DNA of 64,000 nt from DATCMH01 sp036563505 (GTDB lineage Bacteria > Pseudomonadota > Alphaproteobacteria > Rhizobiales > Beijerinckiaceae): assembly GCA_036563505.1 (NCBI GenBank), contig DATCMH010000002.1:1-64000 (forward strand). Reading direction: 5' to 3'. Positions 26,143 through 35,461 of the stretch are shown here, in pieces; the stretch's first letter is position 1; the number at the start of each line of letters is the position of its first letter. A model generated the notes under the pieces. The model saw nothing but the letters and a program-made list of their open reading frames with translations, was not told where the DNA came from and did not search any database. The position numbers and the translations under genes were made by a program.

Positions 26143-27546
26143 TCACCGCCCGTAAATGTCCTCAATCCGCACGATGTCGTCCTCCCCAGTGTAGCTGCCG
26201 ACCTGAACCTCGATCAGCTCGAGGGGGATGCGGCCGGGATTGGCCAGGCGATGGACGCAGCCGATGGGGAGGTAGGCCGCTTCGTTCTCGTGCACGAGCC
26301 AGGTGCGGTCCTCCACCGTGACCTCCGCCGTGCCGTGGACCACCACCCAGTGCTCGGCCCGGTGATGATGCTTCTGCAGCGACAAGCGCCGGCCGGGCAG
26401 GACCATGATGCGCTTCACTTGGAAGCGGCCGCCGATATCGATGCGCTGGTACCAGCCCCAGGGCCGATAGGCGCGCAGATGCTGGTCCGCCTCCGCGCGG
26501 TGATGGGCACGCAGCTGCGCGACGAGGTCCTTGACGTTCCCCGAATTCGCCCGCGTGGTCACCAGCACGGCGTCGGGCTGGGCGACGACGACGAGGTCTT
26601 CCACGCCGACGACCGCGGTCAGGATGCCTTGCGCGTGCACGAGCGTGTTGCGGGCATCCAGGACCTCGACGTCCCCGCTCAGGGCGTTCCCGCTCGCGTC
26701 GCGCGCCATGATGTCCCACAACGCGTCCCAGCTTCCGACATCGGACCAGGAGAACGAGACGGGCAGCACGCCGGCCCGCTGCGTTCGCTCGAGCACGGCG
26801 TAGTCGATGGAGGTCCGGGGCGCTTGCGCGTAGGCGCGGGCGTCCAAGCGCACGAAGTCGAGGTCGCGGGTCGCGCCCTGCACGGCCGAGCGCGCGGCCT
26901 GCACGATCTCGGGTTGGAATTGCGCGAGCTCCCCGAGCATCACGCTGGCGCGAAAGCAAAGGCAGCCGGAGTTCCACAGGTAGCCTTCGGCGAGGTAGCG
27001 TTCGGCCGTGGCGGTGTCCGGCTTCTCGACGAAGCGGGTCACGCGACGCGCCTCGGGATGGCCCAGAGGCTCGCCCGGAAGGATGTAGCCGTAGCCGGTC
27101 GCCGGATGCGTCGGCACGAAGCCGAGCGTCATGATGGCGCCGTCGCGCGCCGCCGGCGCCGCGTGCTCGCACGCCTGCCGGAAGGCGGCCACGTCCGGGA
27201 TCACGTGATCGGCGGCGACCATCACGATAACGGCGTCGGGATCCTTCTGCGCGAGATGCGCGGCGGCGGCCGCCACGGCCGCGGCCGAGTCGCGCCGCTC
27301 CGGCTCCAGCAGGATGTCGGCCGTGATCCCAAGCGCTGCGACCTGCTCCGCGACGACGAAGCGGCTGTCGTGGTGCGCGATCACGGTCAGGCGGCCGAAA
27401 ACGGCCGGATCCGTCACGCGCTCGACGGCGGTCTGGAAGGTAGACCGCTCGCCGAGCAGGTTGATGAACTGCTTCGGCATGCTTTCGCGGGAGGCGGGCC
27501 ACAGCCTCGTGCCAGCTCCCCCGCACAAGATCACTGGATGGATCAC
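26143..27546 (-). CDS. manC: Mannose-1-phosphate guanylyltransferase / mannose-6-phosphate isomerase
   Basis: Makes GDP-mannose, the precursor for GDP-fucose. The 467-residue bifunctional form is present: the N-terminal pyrophosphorylase has GGAGTRLWP (9-17) and PKQF (24-27), then FVEKPD and the SWSDVGSWD region. The C-terminal cupin isomerase domain (about 350-467) has the metal-binding LSLQKHHHRAEHW and a second His in CVHRLAN. It is divergent from gmd, the next enzyme in the pathway, across 218 bp. Confidence 0.95.
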   Translation of the reverse strand: MIHPVILCGGAGTRLWPASRESMPKQFINLLGERSTFQTAVERVTDPAVFGRLTVIAHHDSRFVVAEQVAALGITADILLEPERRDSAAAVAAAAAHLAQKDPDAVIVMVAADHVIPDVAAFRQACEHAAPAARDGAIMTLGFVPTHPATGYGYILPGEPLGHPEARRVTRFVEKPDTATAERYLAEGYLWNSGCLCFRASVMLGELAQFQPEIVQAARSAVQGATRDLDFVRLDARAYAQAPRTSIDYAVLERTQRAGVLPVSFSWSDVGSWDALWDIMARDASGNALSGDVEVLDARNTLVHAQGILTAVVGVEDLVVVAQPDAVLVTTRANSGNVKDLVAQLRAHHRAEADQHLRAYRPWGWYQRIDIGGRFQVKRIMVLPGRRLSLQKHHHRAEHWVVVHGTAEVTVEDRTWLVHENEAAYLPIGCVHRLANPGRIPLELIEVQVGSYTGEDDIVRIEDIYGR

Positions 27547-27764
27547 TGTTTCGCTCGCGCTCGTTGGCCTGATGCCATGTCTTTCCGGACCCTAGCCGGG
27601 AAAAGTTGACATCCTGCGAGCGCCGTTCCGCACGTCCCGCTTTGAAACGCGGGTGGAATAGCCCTCGCAGCCTCCTCCGCAACGCCGCCTTGTGTCATCC
27701 CGGCACGAAACGCGCTGGCATGCTCCTCGCTCAACCCGGTGAACGATTTTGACCGGAGACCCCG

Positions 27765-28913
<1,149 letters not shown>

Positions 28914-28918
28914 CGCCG

Positions 28919-29914
28919 ATGAACATGCACAGCCCACTGCCGGCGGAGCAGCGCCGGGACGCCTTGAACCGGTTCGACCTCTCGGGACGGCGCGTCTTCG
29001 TCGCCGGTCATACCGGCATGGCAGGCTCGGCGATCGCGCGTCGCCTCGAAACGGAAGATTGCACGTCTCTGCTGGCCGGCCGCGACACGGTGGACCTGTG
29101 TGATCAGCGCCAGGTCGACGCGTACTTCGCCGAGGCTCGTCCCGAGGTGGTGTTCCTCGCGGCGGGGCGGGTGGGCGGCATCGCCGCGAACGCCGCCCTC
29201 CCCGCCGACTTTCTCTACGACAATCTCATGATCGCAGCCAACGTGATTCGGGCGGCTCACGATCACGGCGTGGCGAAGCTCTTGTACCTCGGGTCGTCCT
29301 GCATCTACCCGAAGCATGCGAACCAGCCGATCACCGAGGATCAGCTGCTCACGGGCCCGCTCGAGGAGACCAATGCCCCTTACGCGATTGCCAAGATCGC
29401 GGGCATCAAGCTGTGCGACGCCTACCGTCGCCAGCACGGTGCCGACTTCATCGCCCTCATGCCGACGAACCTCTACGGCCCAGGCGACAACTACCATCCC
29501 GAGCACAGCCACGTGGCGGCAGCGCTCCTGAGGCGCTTCCACGAAGCCAAGCTCGCCGGCGCCCCGTTCGTGACGGTCTGGGGCAGCGGCCGCCCCTACC
29601 GCGAGTTCCTCCACGTCGACGACCTCGCCGACGCCTGCGTCTTCGCGATGAAGAGTTGGTCGGGGGCAGGCGTCCTCAACGTCGGCACGGGCCAGGACGT
29701 CACCATCGCCGCGTTCGCGCGGCTCGTGGCCGAGGTCGTCGGCTACGAGGGCGAGATCGCCTTCGACGCGTCGAAACCCGACGGCACCCCGCGCAAGTGC
29801 CTCGACGTGTCCAGGATGACAGCCCTGGGCTGGCAGGCGCGCATCCCGCTCAAAGAAGGTCTGACTCGAACCTACCAGGACTTCCTGGCCGGGCGCGGGC
29901 GGGGCCGCGCCTGA
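28919..29914 (+). CDS. fcl: GDP-L-fucose synthase
   Basis: Epimerises and reduces the Gmd product to GDP-L-fucose with NADPH. The N-terminal GHTGMAGSA motif, the catalytic serine in LGSSCIYPK and YAIAKIAG (Tyr-x3-Lys) are all present, along with PTNLYGPGDNY. Start at 28919 gives 331 residues; the first about 20 are an extension compared with the E. coli enzyme, and the ATG two codons later is an alternative. It is the last gene of the locus and converges with the zinc-ribbon gene 8 bp away. Confidence 0.96.
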   Translation: MNMHSPLPAEQRRDALNRFDLSGRRVFVAGHTGMAGSAIARRLETEDCTSLLAGRDTVDLCDQRQVDAYFAEARPEVVFLAAGRVGGIAANAALPADFLYDNLMIAANVIRAAHDHGVAKLLYLGSSCIYPKHANQPITEDQLLTGPLEETNAPYAIAKIAGIKLCDAYRRQHGADFIALMPTNLYGPGDNYHPEHSHVAAALLRRFHEAKLAGAPFVTVWGSGRPYREFLHVDDLADACVFAMKSWSGAGVLNVGTGQDVTIAAFARLVAEVVGYEGEIAFDASKPDGTPRKCLDVSRMTALGWQARIPLKEGLTRTYQDFLAGRGRGRA

Positions 29915-29921
29915 CCAGCCC

Positions 29922-30539
29922 TCACTGGGACAAGAGGATCTGCAGCAGGATCTGGAGGAGCGGGCCGCTGGACGAGGCCAACATCGTGAACAACAGCACG
30001 ATGAGCAACAGCCCGAGGAGCAGCGGTCCGCCACAGCCTCGCCGTGCGCCCAGCGGCCTGACCTCGACGTCGTAGACGCGCGGCGTCGGCCGGCCCATGC
30101 GGGTTCGCAGGATCTCCGGCCAACGCCGCCGCACGATCTCCTCGTCCACTCGCCCGACATCCGAATCCGGCCGCCGCCTGTCGAAGGGCGACGGGACCCG
30201 CCGAAGCCAAGGCCCTCGGCTCGGCCGGGACGGCGGCGCGAGGGGCGGCTCGGGTGGGGTGGGTGCCGGCCGTCGAACCGGCGGCGCCTCGACCCGGGGA
30301 CCAGCGGGCGGCGCGGGTCGGCCCGGCGCGGGGCGCGGAGGCGTTGGGACGGGGCGCGGGGTCGGGCTGGCCTCGCCGAACCGAGCGCCGCAGTCCGGAC
30401 ATGCCGAGTTCTCCAGCCAGCGGCCCGGGCTGTGATTCGTGCAGAAGAAGCGCACCGAGGCTTCGTGGCAGGCCTCGCACTCGCCGGGGCCGGATTGCGT
30501 GGTGCCGCAGTTGGGGCAGCGCAGGGCGACGCCGGTCAT
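29922..30539 (-). CDS. Zinc-ribbon protein with Pro-rich linker and C-terminal membrane helix
   Basis: A 205-residue protein. The N-terminus has two cysteine-based knuckles (CPNC at 8-11 with CEAC later, then FCTNH and CPDC), a double zinc ribbon. A long Pro/Ala/Arg linker follows (about 55-150), then a hydrophobic segment GGPLLLGLLLIVLLFTML near the end. The layout suggests a cytoplasmic ribbon tethered to the inner membrane by a C-terminal anchor. It is the last gene of the vWA-kinase-phosphatase cassette, with an ATGA overlap with the phosphatase stop, so it probably recruits or senses for that system. No exact family recognised. Confidence 0.8.
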   Translation of the reverse strand: MTGVALRCPNCGTTQSGPGECEACHEASVRFFCTNHSPGRWLENSACPDCGARFGEASPTPRPVPTPPRPAPGRPAPPAGPRVEAPPVRRPAPTPPEPPLAPPSRPSRGPWLRRVPSPFDRRRPDSDVGRVDEEIVRRRWPEILRTRMGRPTPRVYDVEVRPLGARRGCGGPLLLGLLLIVLLFTMLASSSGPLLQILLQILLSQ

Positions 30540-31909
30540 TGAGGCACCTCCTCCGCGGGCTCGCTTGCGCGCGTGAGTTCCGGGTAGGTGGCGATGACGA
30601 GATCGGCCGGGATGTGCAGGCGATAGACCTGGGGCAGCGAGCGTTCGACCGTGCGGGCCAGCGTCGGCACGCGGGTCGGCGGCCCGAAGCTCTCCCGTGG
30701 CAAGCGGCGGGACAAGGCCACGGTGGTCAGGATGGGCGTCGGCGCGTAGGCGGGATAGACCGCCCATCGATCCTCGACGTGATCATGGCCTCGCACGAGG
30801 TGGGTGACGGGACGCCCGAGACGCGTGGCAAGCGCGCAGAAGGCCGCGAAGTCGCCGTGCCCGTACTGGCTGCCCCGCGAGAACCGGTTCGGGAGCTTGC
30901 GCCGCGCCGTCGGATGCGCGCGGGTCCAGACGAAATCGGCGAGACAGGCGGGATCATTCCAGTCGCTCTTTTCGGCGAGCCGCGGGTGCAGATCGGCCAG
31001 CGGAAAACCGCCATGCGCCATCAGGAGCCCGTCGGGACAGAACAGGGCGCGTGGGGCACGCGCGAAGAAGCGCACGGCGAGTTTGCCGGCGCGCTCGATC
31101 CATTCGTGGGCGAGGTTCGCGTTGAGGAAGTCCGCGAAGTCCGACGGCGAGACGCTCGCGGCGAAGCGGACGCCGTCATAGGACAAGGCCTCGTCGTGAT
31201 TGCCCGCGATGACGCAGACCCGGTCCGGCGCAGCTATGATGAGCTCGAAGACACGCAGGAGGAGTTCGAGCCCGAATCCCTCGTCGTCGAAGAGGTCGCC
31301 GAGGAAGACGATCTGCGGCAACTCGCCGTTCGAGGCCTCGCGGCGCGTCATCGCCAGCGCCGCCTCGAGCGCCAGCAGGTCGCCGTGCAGGTCACCGACG
31401 ATCCAGAGCGGCTCGGTCGCCGTTTCGGGCTTGACCTGGATGGCTCGGTCGTCGGGGGTGGCGCGATCCTGATCGAACAAGAGGCTCGGCCCGCCGGGGC
31501 GGTCGAGCAGCGCCTCCATGCCCTCCACGATGGCGCGCATTCTCCCGCGAACGGCGGACGGGTCCGCGGCCGCGCGAACCGCGTCCCAATCGAGATCGTG
31601 GACGTCCCGAACCGGCGGGGTCGGAATGGGCGGCTGCTCGGTCGGAGGTTGAGGTGACGCCTCTTTCGGCATCTCCGAAGGCGGCGGTTCGGTGGAGGCC
31701 GGGAGCTCGGTGGTCGTGACGTTTTCCGCTTCGCCGCCTGCATCCGGGAGGGATGGCGCTGCATCCCCTCCCCCGTCGGGCTCGGCCGCTCCGGCGGGAG
31801 ATGCAGCTCTGTCGGAGCCGACCGGCTCCGTCGTCGGAGCGCCGTCCGGCCCAGCCTGATCGACATCCGGCGCTGCCGCGGTCCCGGCCGGCTCAGGTGT
31901 CGCGCTCAT
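30536..31909 (-). CDS. PPP-like Ser/Thr phosphatase (metallophosphoesterase) with Pro/Glu-rich N-terminus
   Basis: A 457-residue protein. Residues 1-100 are low-complexity (Pro, Ala, Glu, Thr). The metallophosphoesterase domain carries the PPP-type motifs GDLHGD (172-177), GDLFDDEG (204-211), GNHDE (236-240) and RGHDH further on, so metal ligands look intact; these are the signatures of PPP Ser/Thr phosphatases and relatives. It starts with an ATGA overlap on the kinase gene stop and ends with one on the zinc-ribbon start. As the partner of the adjacent kinase it probably reverses its phosphorylation; this pairing is inference from order. Confidence 0.86.
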   Translation of the reverse strand: MSATPEPAGTAAAPDVDQAGPDGAPTTEPVGSDRAASPAGAAEPDGGGDAAPSLPDAGGEAENVTTTELPASTEPPPSEMPKEASPQPPTEQPPIPTPPVRDVHDLDWDAVRAAADPSAVRGRMRAIVEGMEALLDRPGGPSLLFDQDRATPDDRAIQVKPETATEPLWIVGDLHGDLLALEAALAMTRREASNGELPQIVFLGDLFDDEGFGLELLLRVFELIIAAPDRVCVIAGNHDEALSYDGVRFAASVSPSDFADFLNANLAHEWIERAGKLAVRFFARAPRALFCPDGLLMAHGGFPLADLHPRLAEKSDWNDPACLADFVWTRAHPTARRKLPNRFSRGSQYGHGDFAAFCALATRLGRPVTHLVRGHDHVEDRWAVYPAYAPTPILTTVALSRRLPRESFGPPTRVPTLARTVERSLPQVYRLHIPADLVIATYPELTRASEPAEEVPQ

Positions 31910-33246
31910 GAGCCGGCGCGCACGGTCAGGGGAAGCTTCGACACGCCCTTCGCCTCGCGGCCGACCGCGATGAGGTCGCCCGGCGCGAGGAGCCAGGGCG
32001 CCGTCAGCGTTCGACCGTTTACGAGCGTATCGTTCGTGGTTGGGCCAACGGGAGCCAGCATCCACCGCCGATCGGCGCCGCGCTCGAGGACGCATTGCCG
32101 ATTGTCCCAGAACTCGCCGTCGGGGCCGAACTGCCGCAACAACCCCTTGCCGAGTTCGGTGCGGACTCCAATCCGCAGGACCCGGCCGTCCGCCGCGACG
32201 AGCTCGATCGCGTCGGACACCAGGGGCGCTCGCGACGCCTCCGGGGGGACAGCACCGGCCGGAGCAGGACGGGCCGGCGCAGCAGACTTCGCCGCGGGCG
32301 CCGAGGCGGCGACGGCCGGCGCCGGCTTGCGATCACGGCCGCTCAGAATTGCCCGCAGCTCGGCCGCGGTTGGGCGCGCGGCGGGATCGGGGGAGAGGCA
32401 GCGATGGAGGGCAGCGCTCACGTCGGCGTTGCTCGCCGGGGCCGGCAGCGGGCCCAGGAGCGCGGGCGGCTTCGCCGCGTAAGCCGCGACCTTCTTCGCG
32501 TAATCGGCCTGATCGTCGGACCAGTACGGGTGATGGCCGGCCAGGAGCTCGTAGAGCATGAGCCCGCAGGTGAAGACGTCGGAAGCGAGGCCGGGTACGT
32601 CGCCTCGCCGCATGTGCTCGGGCGAGCGGTAATTGTCGGTTCCGACGTAGCCCTGATAGCCGTGCCAGGGCGCCCGCCGATCCGCCAGAAGCGAGAAATC
32701 CATATCGATCAGCTTAAGCTGATAGCCCGCCGCGATGGTCGGGTCCTGGATCAGGTAGGCGTTCGCGGGCTTGAGGTCCGCGTGGACGATCTTGGCTTCG
32801 TGCAGGGCCGCCATGCCGGCCATGAAGACGCGCGACCAGGTGAGGTGGCGGGCCCAGACCGCCGGGTCGGCGGTGGGTGCGCGCCCCGTTTGCCGGTGCT
32901 GCTCGCGCTCCTCGTCCAGCATGGCCTGGAGATCGGCGCCGTTCTCGACGAACTCGCAGACGGAGAAGTAGCAGCGCCCGCCCCAGACCTCCTCGAAAGC
33001 GTCGAGCTGGCGCACCGCGAAGTTGTTCGCCTTGCCCGCGGCCACCCGCGCCTGAAGCTCCTTCTGGTAGGCGACGAAGGCCGCGTACCAGACCACCGTC
33101 GGAGCGGGCGACTTGTACTGCTTGAAGAACACCTTCTGTCCCGTCGGCGCCTGGGCGCCATACGAGATGGCCATCATGCCCGGCCCGAACACCTTGCGAA
33201 TCCGGTAGCCCCGGATCGCGTCACCGGCCTTCAGCTTCTTCGCCAT
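31906..33246 (-). CDS. Ser/Thr protein kinase with C-terminal FHA-like domain
   Basis: A 446-residue cytoplasmic protein. The kinase domain spans about 12-300: K42 in VFFKQY as the catalytic lysine, HADLKPAN (155-162; HAD instead of HRD), DMDFS (181-185; DFS instead of DFG), SPEH for APE, and SDVFTCGLMLYELL for subdomain IX. The glycine loop is degenerate. An Ala/Pro linker leads to an FHA-like fold at about 345-446 with a TNDTLVNG loop and PGDLIAVG. The deviations suggest altered but not lost activity, since the Lys, catalytic Asp and metal-binding Asp remain. It is 28 bp after the vWA gene and overlaps the phosphatase gene. Confidence 0.9.
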   Translation of the reverse strand: MAKKLKAGDAIRGYRIRKVFGPGMMAISYGAQAPTGQKVFFKQYKSPAPTVVWYAAFVAYQKELQARVAAGKANNFAVRQLDAFEEVWGGRCYFSVCEFVENGADLQAMLDEEREQHRQTGRAPTADPAVWARHLTWSRVFMAGMAALHEAKIVHADLKPANAYLIQDPTIAAGYQLKLIDMDFSLLADRRAPWHGYQGYVGTDNYRSPEHMRRGDVPGLASDVFTCGLMLYELLAGHHPYWSDDQADYAKKVAAYAAKPPALLGPLPAPASNADVSAALHRCLSPDPAARPTAAELRAILSGRDRKPAPAVAASAPAAKSAAPARPAPAGAVPPEASRAPLVSDAIELVAADGRVLRIGVRTELGKGLLRQFGPDGEFWDNRQCVLERGADRRWMLAPVGPTTNDTLVNGRTLTAPWLLAPGDLIAVGREAKGVSKLPLTVRAGS

Positions 33247-33274
33247 CGAGGCGCGCCCTCCGCCGCTCGCGCGC

Positions 33275-34246
33275 TCAGAGCGCCACCGTCTCGGCGGACC
33301 GCGACACGCTGGCCGCGAGCTGCTTGAGCGTGTTGCGGAAGTTGACGGGATCGGCCGTGAACTTCTGCAGCGCCTCCTGCGGGCTCATGCCCTCGTACTC
33401 CACCACCTCCCATTCCGACTTGTCGATCTGGCTCAGGCGGTCGTAGCCCTCGAAGTTGGGCGCGAAGAGGCTCAGGATGATGCGGTTCGCCATCACGACG
33501 TTCGCGACGTCCTGGAGCGAGCCGCCACGCGCTTCCGGAATGCTCATCGTCTCCTTGAACGACGCGTCCGTGAACACGACGACGACCCGCGCAGCGTCGC
33601 TGCGGTAGCGCCACTTGCCCGGCTCGATCGTCTGCGCTCCCTTCGGGATCGCCTCCATGGTGGCGACCTTGTAGAGGGCGTCGAGCAGCGATTCCGGCTC
33701 GTCGCCGCCGCCGGCGGCCTGCAGGGCCGCGAGCTGGGCTTTCAGGGCGCCCGCGTCCCGCACGAAGGCATTGTCCACGATCCAGGGCAGCCCTTCGCTC
33801 TGGGCCGCTTCGAAGTCGCGATAGCCCACCACCTTGGCCCGCCAGTCCCTGACGGGCGCAGCGTTGTTCGCGTCGCCACGGCTCAATGAGTCGACGAAGG
33901 CCTCGATGTTGCGCCGGAGCGCGTCGATGCAGGGCGTCATGCTGCCGCTGACATCGACCATGAACACGATGTCGGCCACGCCCTTCGTTTTCGTCCGGGC
34001 CTGGGGGGGCGGCGCGTTCTGGGCCGGCTCGGCCACGCCCACTGGGGCCGGCGGTTCCGGCGGGGCGCTCAGATCGGCTGGCGCCATCGTTTCAACCGGC
34101 ATCTCCGCGGGTGCGGCGGGAACATCGGCGGGAGCTGCCTCGGCGGGAGCTGCGCTCGGGGCGGTTCCGCCTGTGGAATCGTCGCCTGAGGGGATCGGCG
34201 TGGTCGTCGCGGCGGATGGATTGCCCGGATTGTCTGCCGAATTCAT
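33275..34246 (-). CDS. vWA-domain protein, first gene of the kinase-phosphatase cassette
   Basis: A 323-residue protein with a Pro/Ala-rich N-terminal 85 residues and a vWA domain from about 90 to 300. The MIDAS metal site is visible as DVSGS (98-102) with VFTDAS (D227), and the GGGDEPES loop (179-186) is typical of the vWA type found next to kinases (VwkA- and TerY-like). There is no signal peptide, so it is cytoplasmic. A strong GGGGAG ribosome site lies just before the ATG. It starts the four-gene cassette; a separate promoter is likely in the 121 bp after oxyR. Confidence 0.9.
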   Translation of the reverse strand: MNSADNPGNPSAATTTPIPSGDDSTGGTAPSAAPAEAAPADVPAAPAEMPVETMAPADLSAPPEPPAPVGVAEPAQNAPPPQARTKTKGVADIVFMVDVSGSMTPCIDALRRNIEAFVDSLSRGDANNAAPVRDWRAKVVGYRDFEAAQSEGLPWIVDNAFVRDAGALKAQLAALQAAGGGDEPESLLDALYKVATMEAIPKGAQTIEPGKWRYRSDAARVVVVFTDASFKETMSIPEARGGSLQDVANVVMANRIILSLFAPNFEGYDRLSQIDKSEWEVVEYEGMSPQEALQKFTADPVNFRNTLKQLAASVSRSAETVAL

Positions 34247-34367
34247 CGATCTCTCCCCGCAGGCCGATCTCAGGAGCGGTGCTCCGACCTCTCCTCAAAC
34301 AGGGCTCGATCCTTGCGGTTCCCAAATCGGTTCGGCGTCGGCGCGACGGAGTGCCTGATGAGAGGCG

Positions 34368-35288
34368 TCAGCGGCTCGTCGCGGGAGACGCCGCCGGCGC
34401 GACTGCCTCGCGGATCGTCTGACCGAGGAGCCGGAGTTCGGCGCGGCGGGGGTGATCCTGGCGCCAGACCAGCGCGATCCGGCGTTCGGCGCCTTCGATC
34501 GCGCGCCCGTGCACGCGCGAGCCCGCCAGGATCCCGGCGGCGACGCCCATCTCGGGCAGAAGGGTCACACCGCGCCCGGCCTCGACCAGGCGCACCAGGG
34601 TTTCGAGAGTCGAGGCCACCAAGGGCGTGTCCGAGGCGGGCTCGGTTGCCTTGCAGGCCGCGAGCGCGTGATCGCGCAGGCAGTGACCGCCTTCGAGCAG
34701 CAAGAGCCGACCGGAGTCGATGCTGTCTAAGGACACCGGCGCCTCCGGCGGGGCTGCGTCGGAGGGCATCGCCAGGACGAGCCGGTCGACCGCGATGTCG
34801 TAGACCTCGACGTCGCCGCAGGCGGCGGGCAGGGCCAAGAGAACGCAGTCGGTCGTTCCGCGGTGCAGGGCTTCGCAGGCGGGTCCCGTCAGCGTCTCCC
34901 GTACCACGAGGCGCAGCCGCGGCCAGGTCGCGCCCGCCGCGTCAAGGATGCGCGGCAGGAGGAACGGCGCCACCGTGGGAATGGCCGCCATCCGAACCGA
35001 GCCGACGAGCGGCTCGCGCGCGCCTTGCGCCACGGCGCAGAGATCCTCCGCCGCGCGGACGAGTTGGCGGGCGCGCGCCACGACCTCCTCGCCGAGGGCC
35101 GTGAACCGGACGCTGCGCTTTGTCCGCTCGACCAGGACGGCGCCCAGCACGCTTTCGAGCTCCGCGATACCCACCGACAGGGTCGGCTGGGTCACGAAAC
35201 AGGCGCTCGCGGCGCGGCCGAAATGCAGGTGCTCGTGAAGCGCGACGAGGTAGACGAGCTGACGAACGGAGGGGAGCGGCGCGCTGAT
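34368..35288 (-). CDS. oxyR: OxyR, hydrogen-peroxide-sensing LysR regulator, with no standard start codon
   Basis: A LysR-type activator divergent from katG. It keeps both redox cysteines in GHCLRDHALAAC (C203 and C212 if counted from 35288), with the same 9-residue spacing as E. coli OxyR. The helix-turn-helix needs the sequence upstream of GTG 35195: in frame it reads SAPLPSVRQLVYLVALHEHL and HFGRAASACFVTQPTLS. Between the preceding in-frame TAG (35298-35300) and that GTG there is no ATG, GTG or TTG; the only near-cognate codon at the right place is ATC at 35288. Either ATC is used, a start codon was mutated, or a 1-base indel separates the gene from ATG 35319 (MNIISVIG). The coordinates assume ATC. 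Confidence 0.85.
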   Translation of the reverse strand: MSAPLPSVRQLVYLVALHEHLHFGRAASACFVTQPTLSVGIAELESVLGAVLVERTKRSVRFTALGEEVVARARQLVRAAEDLCAVAQGAREPLVGSVRMAAIPTVAPFLLPRILDAAGATWPRLRLVVRETLTGPACEALHRGTTDCVLLALPAACGDVEVYDIAVDRLVLAMPSDAAPPEAPVSLDSIDSGRLLLLEGGHCLRDHALAACKATEPASDTPLVASTLETLVRLVEAGRGVTLLPEMGVAAGILAGSRVHGRAIEGAERRIALVWRQDHPRRAELRLLGQTIREAVAPAASPATSR

Positions 35289-35461
35289 CGGATCGCCCTA
35301 TTACTGAAATAATGTTCATTCATTGGATTAATCTGTCAGACGAGTCCATGGCTTTGTTCCATGCCGTGGGGCGGCGCAACCGGCGCTGTCCCGGTGGACC
35401 ATCGGGCCGCCCAATCGGGCTCAGTCCGGCGGCGAGCGCGACGACCGAAGGAGCTTGGGAC
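35289..35461. promoter_or_regulatory. Divergent oxyR-katG control region
   Basis: The 173-bp gap starts with a conspicuously AT-rich patch at about 35298-35335, including ATTA-N6-TAAT (35300-35313), close to oxyR. LysR regulators usually bind such a region to control both genes. The four-part OxyR consensus (ATAG-N7-CTAT repeated) is not clearly visible. AAGGAG at 35448-35453 is the katG ribosome site. Confidence 0.45.

Noticed and set aside
34368..35195. GTG 35195 as the oxyR start
   Set aside because: It would delete the first half of the helix-turn-helix, whose sequence is clearly conserved in the same frame upstream.
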